This document shows, piece by piece, positions 13,245-20,529 of a stretch of 22,314 nucleotides of DNA (the first letter of the stretch is position 1; each line of letters opens with the position of its first letter). This DNA comes from Caryophanales bacterium UBA1744 (GTDB lineage: Bacteria > Bacillota_I > Bacilli_A > RFN20 > CAG-826). The notes under the pieces were generated by a model. It made no database searches. It was not told the DNA's origin and worked only from the letters and a program-made list of their open reading frames with translations. Position numbers and translations under genes: made by a program. Location: contig DCHU01000029.1 in the NCBI GenBank assembly GCA_002314915.1, positions 11,062 through 33,375 on the forward strand, written 5' to 3'.

Positions 13245-14258
13245 ATGAAATTCTTTGAGAAAAAGATTGGACCATTCAAGTTATGGTGGTTCGTTGCGTC
13301 ATGGGCCGTGTTATTGATTTTGATTATCGTTGGCTCATTCGCTGATTTAGCAATATCCGAAGCAATCGTAAATCCTAACAATTTCCTCGGAAAAACCTGC
13401 GAATCGTTTGGATATTTGTTCGGATTTAGTGCTTTACCAGCCATTGGTTCCATGATTTTCGTGGCCTTGGTCAAGAAAGAAAACAAATGGTGGCAGAAGC
13501 TCCTCGGCATCGGAATCCCAGCCTTCTTCATCATCGTTGCAATCTATTTCTGCGCGGATGAGGCTGCAGGCCATGCAGGCTATTCGTGGGCATTGCCTAC
13601 ATGGGCAGGATACTTAATCGCATCCGTTTTTGAGATCGGCGCTTTCGTCGGATACACCGCATTGATTGATAAATCCATCAAGTCCAAAGAGTTAATCGTT
13701 AAATCAATCGCGATGTTCGCAGGTGTCTTCGTCTGTATGATTCTCATCACCTTCATCTTAAAGAAGATCGCTTATAGACCTAGATATAGAGCAATGGTCT
13801 ATGACAACGCTCAAAATGGCACTTTAGCAATCGGTTTGAATAAATACCAGAACTGGTGGGAATGGAACTTCTTCCACAAGCCAGCATGGTGGGATACAGA
13901 AATCACAATGGGTCACATCACCGCTGAATCAAAAGACCTCATCAAGTCATGGCCATCTGGACACACAAACACAGCATCGCTCATCATCGTTCTTCCAACA
14001 TTCATGTCTGTCAGCTTGGCCAGAAACAAGAAGCACGTCTATGGCATCGCATTCGGCGCAACTATGTTCTATACAGCAGTCGTTGCATACTTACGTATTA
14101 GAATTGGCGCTCACTTCTTAACAGACGTCGCTTGGGCTATGCTCTTAACAACACTTATGGTTCCAGCATCCCATTACATCGTAGGACTCATCTTTAAGAA
14201 TCCAAGTTTAGAGTATCGCGAGGCCGCTTTAGAGGCTAATGGCGAGGAATTGCAGTAA
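13245..14258 (+). CDS. PAP2-superfamily membrane phosphatase
   Basis: A 337-residue multi-pass membrane protein with about seven to eight helices. The three PAP2 catalytic motifs are present: K173-K-I-A-Y-R-P-R-Y (motif C1, with Tyr where Pro is usual after the second Arg), P237-S-G-H240 (C2, the acid/base His) and R284-x5-H290-x3-D294 (C3, with Leu instead of Ser before Arg). These enzymes remove phosphate from lipid phosphates such as undecaprenyl pyrophosphate or phosphatidic acid. A loop of about 40 residues rich in Trp (QNWWEWNFFHKPAWWD, about 202-217) lies between C1 and C2 and probably sits on the outer face. AGGAG is placed 6 bases before the ATG. The gene has its own terminator. Substrate is not shown. 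Confidence 0.88.
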   Translation: MKFFEKKIGPFKLWWFVASWAVLLILIIVGSFADLAISEAIVNPNNFLGKTCESFGYLFGFSALPAIGSMIFVALVKKENKWWQKLLGIGIPAFFIIVAIYFCADEAAGHAGYSWALPTWAGYLIASVFEIGAFVGYTALIDKSIKSKELIVKSIAMFAGVFVCMILITFILKKIAYRPRYRAMVYDNAQNGTLAIGLNKYQNWWEWNFFHKPAWWDTEITMGHITAESKDLIKSWPSGHTNTASLIIVLPTFMSVSLARNKKHVYGIAFGATMFYTAVVAYLRIRIGAHFLTDVAWAMLLTTLMVPASHYIVGLIFKNPSLEYREAALEANGEELQ

Positions 14259-14280
14259 TTTCCAAGCACTTGAACATATA

Positions 14281-14313
14281 ACGGGTAGATTTGTCTTAAA
14301 TCACCCGTTTTTT
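14281..14313 (+). terminator. Terminator of the PAP2 gene
   Basis: ACGGGT (14281-14286) with ACCCGT (14303-14308), continued inward after a bulged A by GATTT/AAATC, then six T. The -10 box of the next gene follows 4 bases later. Confidence 0.85.
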
Positions 14314-14317
14314 CATA

Positions 14318-14323
14318 TATAAT
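14318..14323 (+). promoter_or_regulatory. -10 box next to the dehydrogenase ATG (possible leaderless start)
   Basis: TATAAT followed by 8 bases and ATG at 14332, with no proper Shine-Dalgarno in between. The -35 position falls inside the upstream terminator hairpin and matches poorly. Confidence 0.4.
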
Positions 14324-14331
14324 AGCCGGGT

Positions 14332-15324
14332 ATGAATACGATAGCTTTCTTCAATGTAGCGGATTACGCTAAACCAATAATTGAAAACAACTTGGCCAAA
14401 TATGGCCTTGAGGCAGACTTGTTCGAGTTCGAACTCGCCAATGCCCCAAAAGATTTGGATATCTCTAAATATGAGATTGTGTCTCTTGCCCCAATGTATA
14501 ACGTCAGCAACGAGACAATCGATAGTTTAAAGAACTGCAAACTCATCGCCTTAAGAACGGTTGGATACCAGTACATCGATACTAAGTATGCTGCATCAAA
14601 AGGCATTGCCGTCACCAATGCAAGATATGAATCCACGAATGTCGCGGATTTCACCATCATGCTCATGCTTATCGCCATGCGAAAGGCAAAGATTTCCATC
14701 TGTAAGGCCCTTGTTAATGACTTCTCGCTCGGAGGTGTCATGGGCAAAGAACTTCATAATATGAAGGTCGGAATCATCGGAACCGGTAAAATCGGTTCAC
14801 AGGTGGTTAGAGAATTATCCGGATTCGGATGTGAGATAGTCTGTTACGACTTGTACGAGAATGAGTCCGTTAAGGGATATGCTAAATACACATCTTTAGA
14901 GGATATCTATAAGACTTGTGACATCATCTCATTCCACTGCCCACTAACCAAAGACAACTACCATATGGTCTCATTCGAGGAAATCCAGATGATGAAGAAA
15001 GGTGTCATCATCGTCAACACCGCAAGAGGACCATTACTTGACGTCGAAGCCTTGATTGATGGCATTGAGTCATTACATATCGGTTCACTTGCTTTGGACA
15101 CAATCGAAGGCGAGGATGGAGTTAGCCACATCGCTATTGGAACTGAGGTTGATGGACTTGCTAGAAAAAAGAGCATCATGTACCTCAAACAGTTCGCGAA
15201 TGTCCTTATCACTCAGCACTATGCATTCTTCACTGAGGAAGCGGTCACCGCTATGGTTGATTGTGCATTTGATGCAATTGACCAGTATAAAAAGGGAACT
15301 CAAATAGTAAACAAAGTTAACTAA
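14332..15324 (+). CDS. D-2-hydroxyacid dehydrogenase, D-lactate dehydrogenase type
   Basis: A 330-residue cytoplasmic NAD-dependent enzyme of the D-lactate dehydrogenase/VanH group, which reduces pyruvate to D-lactate and regenerates NAD in fermentation. The substrate domain has LRTVGYQYIDTKYAASKGIAVTN in two pieces of the usual pattern (L74-N97). The NAD site is G150-T-G-K-I-G155. The catalytic residues fit the family: R232 in NTARGPLLD, E261 in the EGEDG loop and H296 in TQHYAFFTEEAV. Length is normal. It lacks a Shine-Dalgarno and may be leaderless. It could be under Rex control, though I find no convincing operator. A VanH role in glycopeptide resistance is unlikely because no vanA/vanX-type genes are nearby. 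Confidence 0.9.
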   Translation: MNTIAFFNVADYAKPIIENNLAKYGLEADLFEFELANAPKDLDISKYEIVSLAPMYNVSNETIDSLKNCKLIALRTVGYQYIDTKYAASKGIAVTNARYESTNVADFTIMLMLIAMRKAKISICKALVNDFSLGGVMGKELHNMKVGIIGTGKIGSQVVRELSGFGCEIVCYDLYENESVKGYAKYTSLEDIYKTCDIISFHCPLTKDNYHMVSFEEIQMMKKGVIIVNTARGPLLDVEALIDGIESLHIGSLALDTIEGEDGVSHIAIGTEVDGLARKKSIMYLKQFANVLITQHYAFFTEEAVTAMVDCAFDAIDQYKKGTQIVNKVN

Positions 15325-15326
15325 AG

Positions 15327-15348
15327 ACAGCCGATTGGCTGTTTTTTT
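15327..15348 (+). terminator. Terminator of the dehydrogenase gene
   Basis: ACAGCC (15327-15332), loop GATT, GGCTGT (15337-15342), seven T. It begins three bases after the stop. Confidence 0.92.
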
Positions 15349-15473
15349 ATACAACATGTCTAACAAACTGGCCATTTTTGTAAATTCTCAGTTAAATAGT
15401 CATTTAATACTTTTCATATTGTCAATTAGTGCTAAATTAGACGCGACTAACAATCACTTTAAGGAGAAAAGAG

Positions 15474-17483
15474 ATGAAAAAATCACGTTTATTAATGGTG
15501 TCAACATCACTCGTTCTTTTGCTTTCCGCCTGCAACTTTGGCGGAAAGGGAAACAAGTCTGACTATAAGACAGATCTTGGAAAAGCACTTAACGATTTTG
15601 GCACGAACTACACAGCGGTATTCAGCACGAATGACGGTGATGATTACTGCCCAACCTTATTAGTTTCTGATAACTACTTTGCCAATCAATATGTTTATCA
15701 GACTGTAGGTTATGCAAAGATCGCGAAGGATAAGGATACTTATCACTATTTCGATCATTATGTCGAAGGCAGAATCAACGAAGATGAAGGCGAATATATC
15801 TATTTGAGGGGAAGAAGAGATTTCACAGATGAGGACCTAAAGGAGGCAGCTTCTCTAACCACATATTTCGATGAGACAAAATTCGAGAAAGTCGAAAAGG
15901 GCGTATACCACTCGGATGACGAAGAGCAGATCCTCGGATTCCTAAGCGTAGTCAACACCACAATGGGCTACTTCATGTTCGGTTACGGAACCGGCGGCAT
16001 CGATATCACACTTGATGACGGTGTCATTTCTGGAATCACATACTATGGTATGTCAGAAGAGGAGGAAGGACCGATCGATAAAGACGCTATTTGGGCAACC
16101 GTCGAATTCAAAGATGTCGGCACAACAAAAGACTCAATCCTCGAGAACTACATCAACGAATTAGATGAAATACCAACTCCAGGATACGATGACATCAAGT
16201 TGGTCAGCAGAACAGGACACAACTTATACGAGGGAGAGACATATAACTTTACAGATATGGCTATCTCAAGCGTCGTTGGTGAGAACTGCAATAGCATCGG
16301 TTTAACTGCTTCAGTATCACCTTACATTGGTTTCGAAACAACAGAGGTTTCTGCATTCGGAACTATCGCTGAGCATTATGCACAGTTAGTGGATTTCACT
16401 GCAACTATAGACTCAAAAGATGGACACACCATCTTAAAAGATATCAAGAACGTCGAATATAAAGACGATTGGAACTACGACACCGCTGTTGAAATCTGTG
16501 ATGCTGAATCATATTTCTATGACTTTGGCGATCCAGAATACGCAAAGAACAACAACGGCGTAAAACTCGCACTTATGGGCGCTACATTCACCGGCGGAAC
16601 AGTTAGTGAGCAGCCTGGAAAAGAAGAGACCATCAATCTCACTTATACATACTGTGGCAAGAACTACGAACTTCCAATCGTATTCACCGCTGATTGCTCT
16701 CAGGATGTCAGATCTTGCTGGGTTGATATGGTAGGCGAAGGATTATCCGCAGGCAGCGTCGTCAACGTCTGTGACATCATGTTCAGATACGTTAATGGCA
16801 AAGCCTCAGCTTATATCACAGAATCAAGTAGCTTTGAGAAGGGCGTTTCCTTAGCGGATGCATGCCTTGAAGTAGCCGGCGAAGAAGTGCCACTCTATAC
16901 AGGAAACCTTGGCGTTGAATTCTTCTATGAGATGCAGGTCCCTGGAGATGATGACAAGTGGTACAAAGGACTTCTTGCAATCATCGACTTAGTTGAAGGA
17001 AAAGAAGAGACAATGGAGGCTGAATACAAGACTCAGTTGACCAACGCGGGATACAAATTGGATTACTCCGATAAGGAAGACGACACTACAATCTACCAAT
17101 ACAGCAAAGGCGATATCGTTGTCATCTTCACATCCCCAATAACCGAAGAAGGATATAGCTACTACCAGTTGCAAATCGCAAACCTTGGGGCAGAGATTGT
17201 CGAAGAGGAAGATGAATACTATTGGGCTGGGACCTGGGAAATCGTCTTGGAGGATGACACAACATTCACATTCATTCTTGATGAGGATGGCAACGTCATG
17301 GTCGATGGAGAAGATGATACCTACTCTTATGCCTCGAGCGGCAACACTATGAACTTCAGCTACAAAGAATATTGGTTCAGCATCACAAACAACGGTGATG
17401 GAACATATTCTGGTTATGGAAGCAAAGATGATAGTGATGTCGAGTTCAAGAGCATAACAAGAATCGACGCTGAAGAAGAATAA
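15474..17483 (+). CDS. Large acidic lipoprotein of unknown function
   Basis: A 669-residue exported lipoprotein that I do not recognise. The signal peptide MKKSRLLMVSTS... ends in lipobox LSAC with Cys20. Unlike the other lipoproteins here it has almost no low-complexity tether (GGKGNKSDYKTD) and the mature part is very rich in Asp, Glu, Tyr and Gly. Segments with strand-like alternation (about 25-240, 245-430, 435-590) suggest several beta domains. The last about 75 residues, from WAGTWEIVLEDDTTFTFILD, look like a small lipocalin-like or beta-barrel domain. AAGGAG lies 7 bases before the ATG. Strong use of C-ending codons suggests good expression. It stands alone between two terminators. A binding role at the surface is plausible but unproven. 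Confidence 0.85.
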   Translation: MKKSRLLMVSTSLVLLLSACNFGGKGNKSDYKTDLGKALNDFGTNYTAVFSTNDGDDYCPTLLVSDNYFANQYVYQTVGYAKIAKDKDTYHYFDHYVEGRINEDEGEYIYLRGRRDFTDEDLKEAASLTTYFDETKFEKVEKGVYHSDDEEQILGFLSVVNTTMGYFMFGYGTGGIDITLDDGVISGITYYGMSEEEEGPIDKDAIWATVEFKDVGTTKDSILENYINELDEIPTPGYDDIKLVSRTGHNLYEGETYNFTDMAISSVVGENCNSIGLTASVSPYIGFETTEVSAFGTIAEHYAQLVDFTATIDSKDGHTILKDIKNVEYKDDWNYDTAVEICDAESYFYDFGDPEYAKNNNGVKLALMGATFTGGTVSEQPGKEETINLTYTYCGKNYELPIVFTADCSQDVRSCWVDMVGEGLSAGSVVNVCDIMFRYVNGKASAYITESSSFEKGVSLADACLEVAGEEVPLYTGNLGVEFFYEMQVPGDDDKWYKGLLAIIDLVEGKEETMEAEYKTQLTNAGYKLDYSDKEDDTTIYQYSKGDIVVIFTSPITEEGYSYYQLQIANLGAEIVEEEDEYYWAGTWEIVLEDDTTFTFILDEDGNVMVDGEDDTYSYASSGNTMNFSYKEYWFSITNNGDGTYSGYGSKDDSDVEFKSITRIDAEEE

Positions 17484-17492
17484 ACAGAAAAG

Positions 17493-17518
17493 AATGGGTG
17501 AGCAATCGCCCATTTTTT
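17493..17518 (+). terminator. Terminator of the acidic lipoprotein gene
   Basis: AATGGGTG (17493-17500) with CGCCCATT (17507-17514), one T-G pair, 6-base loop, six T. Confidence 0.88.
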
Positions 17519-17532
17519 ATTGCAAATCATAA

Positions 17533-17559
17533 GAAAAAGCCCCATTCGCTGGGACTTTT
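17533..17559 (-). terminator. Terminator of the beta-helix lipoprotein gene
   Basis: On the minus strand AAAAGTCCC (17559-17551) pairs with GGGGCTTTT (17543-17535), one G-U, followed by T then TCTT. Together with the opposing terminator it separates the convergent genes. Confidence 0.82.
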
Positions 17560-17567
17560 ATTATTGA

Positions 17568-19688
17568 TTAGAGAACAACCGTCTGATCTGTGTAGAGGTA
17601 CTGGTTTGAGTATGAGTGATTGTAGCAATCCGCTTCATATGCGACTCCATCAACTGTGAAGCTGACTTTACCGCTGCGAGTCTTAGATGTGTTGGATGAT
17701 TTGACGCTGCCGCTTGTCTTGACTGTTCCTCCAGGTCTTCCGAAGACAATGAGGGTTCCAGCTGAGACTGTTGCTGAGTTGTTGTTGTCACCCCAGTCGA
17801 GAGCGGACATCATTGTGTTGTTTGGACCTTTTGTGACGACGATTCCGCCAGACTGCTTATAGTCGCCGTTTGAGTCGATGCCGTCTGTGTCACCGCTTGG
17901 ATTGACTGCAACATCGAGGAATCCGCCTGTGATGTTGACCGATGGTGTGAGGTTAGCCTTATTTGCTGCGTTAAGTCCATCATCTGTTGCATAGACTTTT
18001 GTGACACCGCCAGAGACGTTGATGACGCTTCCTTCGATTCCTTCATATGCGCTTTCGATTGTGACGTTACCACCTTTGATATTCATATATCCATCTGCGT
18101 GGAGTCCGTCATCCGATGCGTAGACTTTGAGGGTTCCGCCTGTGATGTTAACATCACCGGTTCCCTTTTCTCCATTCTCTAAGAGAACGCTGTCCTGATA
18201 GTAGTTAGCGTGGAGTCCATCATCATATGCTTTGATGTATGTGACGCCGCCGTTGATTGCGATTGCGTTGTTGGCTTTGATTCCTTTTGCGGAGTCTGTT
18301 GCTTTGTCAGTGTTTCCTTCGCCTCCAAAGCCACCACCGCCTGGGCCACCCCAGCCGCCACCGCCACCAGGGCCATTTTTAACAGTTGAGGCATTTACTG
18401 AGGTCGTGTAATCACACCATCCGCCCTCAGTGATCGTATTTCCCGATTCAGAGAATGTGAATGTGTTGTAGAAAGAGTTCTTTGTGGCGAAATCAGTCAT
18501 TGCACACTCGTAGCTTGTGTCACTGTTTTGTGCACCTGCTTTGAATTTGAAGACCTTGAATGAAATCGCATTTTCTGGGAATTCGCAGGTATAGTAAGCA
18601 TATGAGTTTGCAGAGACGCTGTATGTTGTGTTTGCCCAAGATGTCTTTTCGGATGAATCCTTGAACTGGATTGCGTATCTATAATCTGCTGAGTATGCTG
18701 CCGACTTTGTTCTAATGTAGAATCCTTCAGCCTCTGGAATCACGCTGGTTGAGAGATCTGCGAACTTGTTTGTGTAGATATTGAGTGTAGGGATTGTGGT
18801 CTCGCCGGTATCCTCATCTGTGCCATTTTCAACGATTGCATCGTATGAGGCATCTATGCCGTCTCCCCATGAATAAATGTTGGTTTCACCGCCAAGAATC
18901 TTAACAATTCCTCTCTGATTTCCCTTTGATGAGATATCTGAGTCGTCTGTTTTGATTCCGTCGCCACCTATTGCGTATAAGGTGATGTTTCCGGATGTGA
19001 TGGTAACTGAGTCGTTGCCTTTAAGAGCGTGGTTTGCTGACTGGACATTGATTGTCGATGTCTTAACCTTGAGGTCTTTTGTGACATGGATTCCGTTGTT
19101 GTATGAGCCTAAGACATTAAGTGTTCCTGAGCCTGTGAAGTTGGTGTCGCACTTGGAATAGATAGCGCCACCACCCTGAGCATCGTCATCAACGGTCTTT
19201 TCCGCACGTCCGTCGATGATGTAGTTGACTGATGTCTTCTGTGATTTGATCTTGAGGGCTTCTGCCTTCAAACAGTAGATTGGGGAGTTCTCGCTTGAGC
19301 CGATGTAGCAGTTCTTGAGTTCCAAGACGACATCTTCAACATCGTCTGTCTCAATGATGATTCTTCCTTCGGTGAGGGTTCCTGCAATCTTATATGTTCC
19401 CGCTTTATGGATTGTGTATGTGTTGCCGGATTGTGTATAGCCACCGACGACTTCAGTAGCGATCTGGAATGTTCCGTAATCCAAGTCTTCAGCGAAATCC
19501 GATTCAGATGTTGAAGAGAGATCGGCTGATGATCCAACAGGGCTTGATTCGCTTGTTGTCTGAGAAGTGGTTTCTTGGACTGATGTTTTGGTGTCACCTG
19601 TCTGTGATGTTCCAGGCACAACAACCTTGCCACAAGAAGCGATAAACAATGCTGAGAGAGCAAAAATAGGTAAAACTCTATTTTTCAT
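17568..19688 (-). CDS. Cthe_2159-like beta-helix carbohydrate-binding lipoprotein
   Basis: A 706-residue surface lipoprotein: signal peptide with lipobox IASC (Cys19), Ser/Thr-rich tether (about 27-65), then a right-handed parallel beta-helix of the Cthe_2159 (DUF4353) type. The rungs show as repeated GDGIKTDDS, GDGIDAS, DDGLHA (489, 526), EGIEG and DDGLNA (569) turns, with Asp clusters that fit calcium binding. Residues about 285-435 form an inserted domain (YIRTKSAAYS...YYTCEFPENA). A Gly-rich loop with two Trp/Phe-containing GGGG units (439-456) follows. The Clostridium thermocellum founder binds cellulose and pectin-like polymers, so polysaccharide binding is the likely role. AGGAGG stands 5 bases before the ATG, and a good promoter precedes it. 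Confidence 0.88.
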   Translation of the reverse strand: MKNRVLPIFALSALFIASCGKVVVPGTSQTGDTKTSVQETTSQTTSESSPVGSSADLSSTSESDFAEDLDYGTFQIATEVVGGYTQSGNTYTIHKAGTYKIAGTLTEGRIIIETDDVEDVVLELKNCYIGSSENSPIYCLKAEALKIKSQKTSVNYIIDGRAEKTVDDDAQGGGAIYSKCDTNFTGSGTLNVLGSYNNGIHVTKDLKVKTSTINVQSANHALKGNDSVTITSGNITLYAIGGDGIKTDDSDISSKGNQRGIVKILGGETNIYSWGDGIDASYDAIVENGTDEDTGETTIPTLNIYTNKFADLSTSVIPEAEGFYIRTKSAAYSADYRYAIQFKDSSEKTSWANTTYSVSANSYAYYTCEFPENAISFKVFKFKAGAQNSDTSYECAMTDFATKNSFYNTFTFSESGNTITEGGWCDYTTSVNASTVKNGPGGGGGWGGPGGGGFGGEGNTDKATDSAKGIKANNAIAINGGVTYIKAYDDGLHANYYQDSVLLENGEKGTGDVNITGGTLKVYASDDGLHADGYMNIKGGNVTIESAYEGIEGSVINVSGGVTKVYATDDGLNAANKANLTPSVNITGGFLDVAVNPSGDTDGIDSNGDYKQSGGIVVTKGPNNTMMSALDWGDNNNSATVSAGTLIVFGRPGGTVKTSGSVKSSNTSKTRSGKVSFTVDGVAYEADCYNHSYSNQYLYTDQTVVL

Positions 19689-19714
19689 AATGTCCTCCTA
19701 AAAAAGGTAAAGGA

Positions 19715-19744
19715 ATAATACTACAAATTGTTCTTATATGTAAA
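19715..19744 (-). promoter_or_regulatory. Promoter of the beta-helix lipoprotein
   Basis: Minus-strand TTTACA (19744-19739), 18 bases, TATTAT (19720-19715); both boxes match 5/6. Two direct copies of ACAAATTG start at 19723 and 19753, 30 bp apart, one within the spacer and one upstream of the -35 box. Confidence 0.6.
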
Positions 19745-19766
19745 ATAATGCAACAAATTGCTTATT

Positions 19767-20441
19767 TTAATTCTCAACCGGTTTTCTATGGGCCGCAACA
19801 GAGGTCATTGCCCATTGGGCGGCGAGGATGATGCAGTAGATTAAAGTGAATCCTCCAACTCTAGTTCCCATGGGGATATTGGAGATTGAAAAGACGGCTG
19901 GAAGGATGGATACGAATGAGGCCACATCTCTAAAAACAGGGAACCATGTCTTCTTTTTCCAGAATGATAGATTGAGCACTGTCATGAGGGCGATTCCGCC
20001 TCCGCATATCATCGTGCAGCAATATGCTGAGAGGTTCGATGAATCCGACCAGCAGATGGTTCCGTAGATGGATACTCCAAGCAGGTATAGTGAGCTCGCT
20101 AGGGCAAATGTGTTTATTGCGATCTGGAGGTTCTCGTATTCAGTGAACTTAGGTTTGACCTTAGGCTCTTTCTTTATCTTCCCTTCCTGCAAGTCATCAA
20201 TGAAGAGCTTTGATGATTTGAGATTCTTCTTTTTGATGTACCAGGCGGAGAAGAAAACTGAGGCTCCAAAAAGGATATCGAGGGCAACAAGTCCGCATTT
20301 TGCCCAGAAATTCCAGTCTGTGTAGATGTTTAGAAGAATGATGATCACAACAGAAAAAGCGCAGATAACGAGTCCGAATATCTTCATGAACAGGAGTCCG
20401 AGAGTTCTCTCTTTTTTGTCTTTGATTACTGGTTCTTCCAT
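19767..20441 (-). CDS. Uncharacterised six-helix membrane protein
   Basis: A 224-residue membrane protein that I cannot place in a family. Six hydrophobic segments are visible at about 18-41, 47-68, 107-128, 137-158, 169-190 and 196-215. A charged cytoplasmic loop (about 70-103, KKKNLKSSKLFIDDLQEGKIKKEPKVKPK) divides them into two plus four helices, and both ends are charged. There is no Shine-Dalgarno; GATAAT with an upstream TGT (extended -10) lies 8 bases before the ATG, so a leaderless message is possible. A perfect inverted repeat covers the -35 position. It sits downstream of the ABC transporter gene, from which a strong terminator separates it. Transport or sensing roles are both open. 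Confidence 0.7.
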   Translation of the reverse strand: MEEPVIKDKKERTLGLLFMKIFGLVICAFSVVIIILLNIYTDWNFWAKCGLVALDILFGASVFFSAWYIKKKNLKSSKLFIDDLQEGKIKKEPKVKPKFTEYENLQIAINTFALASSLYLLGVSIYGTICWSDSSNLSAYCCTMICGGGIALMTVLNLSFWKKKTWFPVFRDVASFVSILPAVFSISNIPMGTRVGGFTLIYCIILAAQWAMTSVAAHRKPVEN

Positions 20442-20449
20442 ATTTAAAG

Positions 20450-20458
20450 ATTATCACA
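20450..20458 (-). promoter_or_regulatory. Extended -10 box for the six-helix membrane protein
   Basis: TGT-GATAAT on the minus strand, 8 bases before the ATG. The TG upstream can replace a -35 contact, which is poor here. Confidence 0.45.
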
Positions 20459-20460
20459 TT

Positions 20461-20481
20461 AATAGTGACTTGTTCACTATT
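20461..20481. promoter_or_regulatory. Perfect inverted repeat over the -35 position (candidate operator)
   Basis: AATAGTGA-CTTGT-TCACTATT: perfect 8-bp arms with a 5-bp centre, 5 bp upstream of the -10 box. No T run follows either arm, so a protein site is likelier than a terminator. Confidence 0.55.
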
Positions 20482-20493
20482 TTGAAATAAAGA

Positions 20494-20518
20494 AAAGGAG
20501 ACCGATTGGGTCCCCTTT
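20494..20518 (-). terminator. Terminator of the ABC transporter gene
   Basis: On the minus strand AAAGGGGACC (20518-20509) pairs with GGTCTCCTTT (20503-20494), one G-U pair, 5-base loop, followed by TCTTTATTT. Confidence 0.82.
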
Positions 20519-20529
20519 AAAGTTGATTG

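Noticed and set aside
14291..14306. A Rex operator before the D-lactate dehydrogenase (TTGT...TCAC)
   Set aside because: Only partial half-sites, and they are explained by the terminator hairpin of the PAP2 gene.
1330..15324. A glycopeptide-resistance (van) cluster, from a VanZ-like domain plus a VanH-like dehydrogenase
   Set aside because: The two are 13 kb apart and no D-Ala-D-Lac ligase, VanX dipeptidase or VanRS pair is present. The dehydrogenase fits fermentation to D-lactate.
16989..17513. A 174-codon minus-strand frame antisense to the acidic lipoprotein
   Set aside because: It has no ribosome site, is Cys/Phe-rich in a way expected from reversed acidic codons, and overlaps a well-supported gene.
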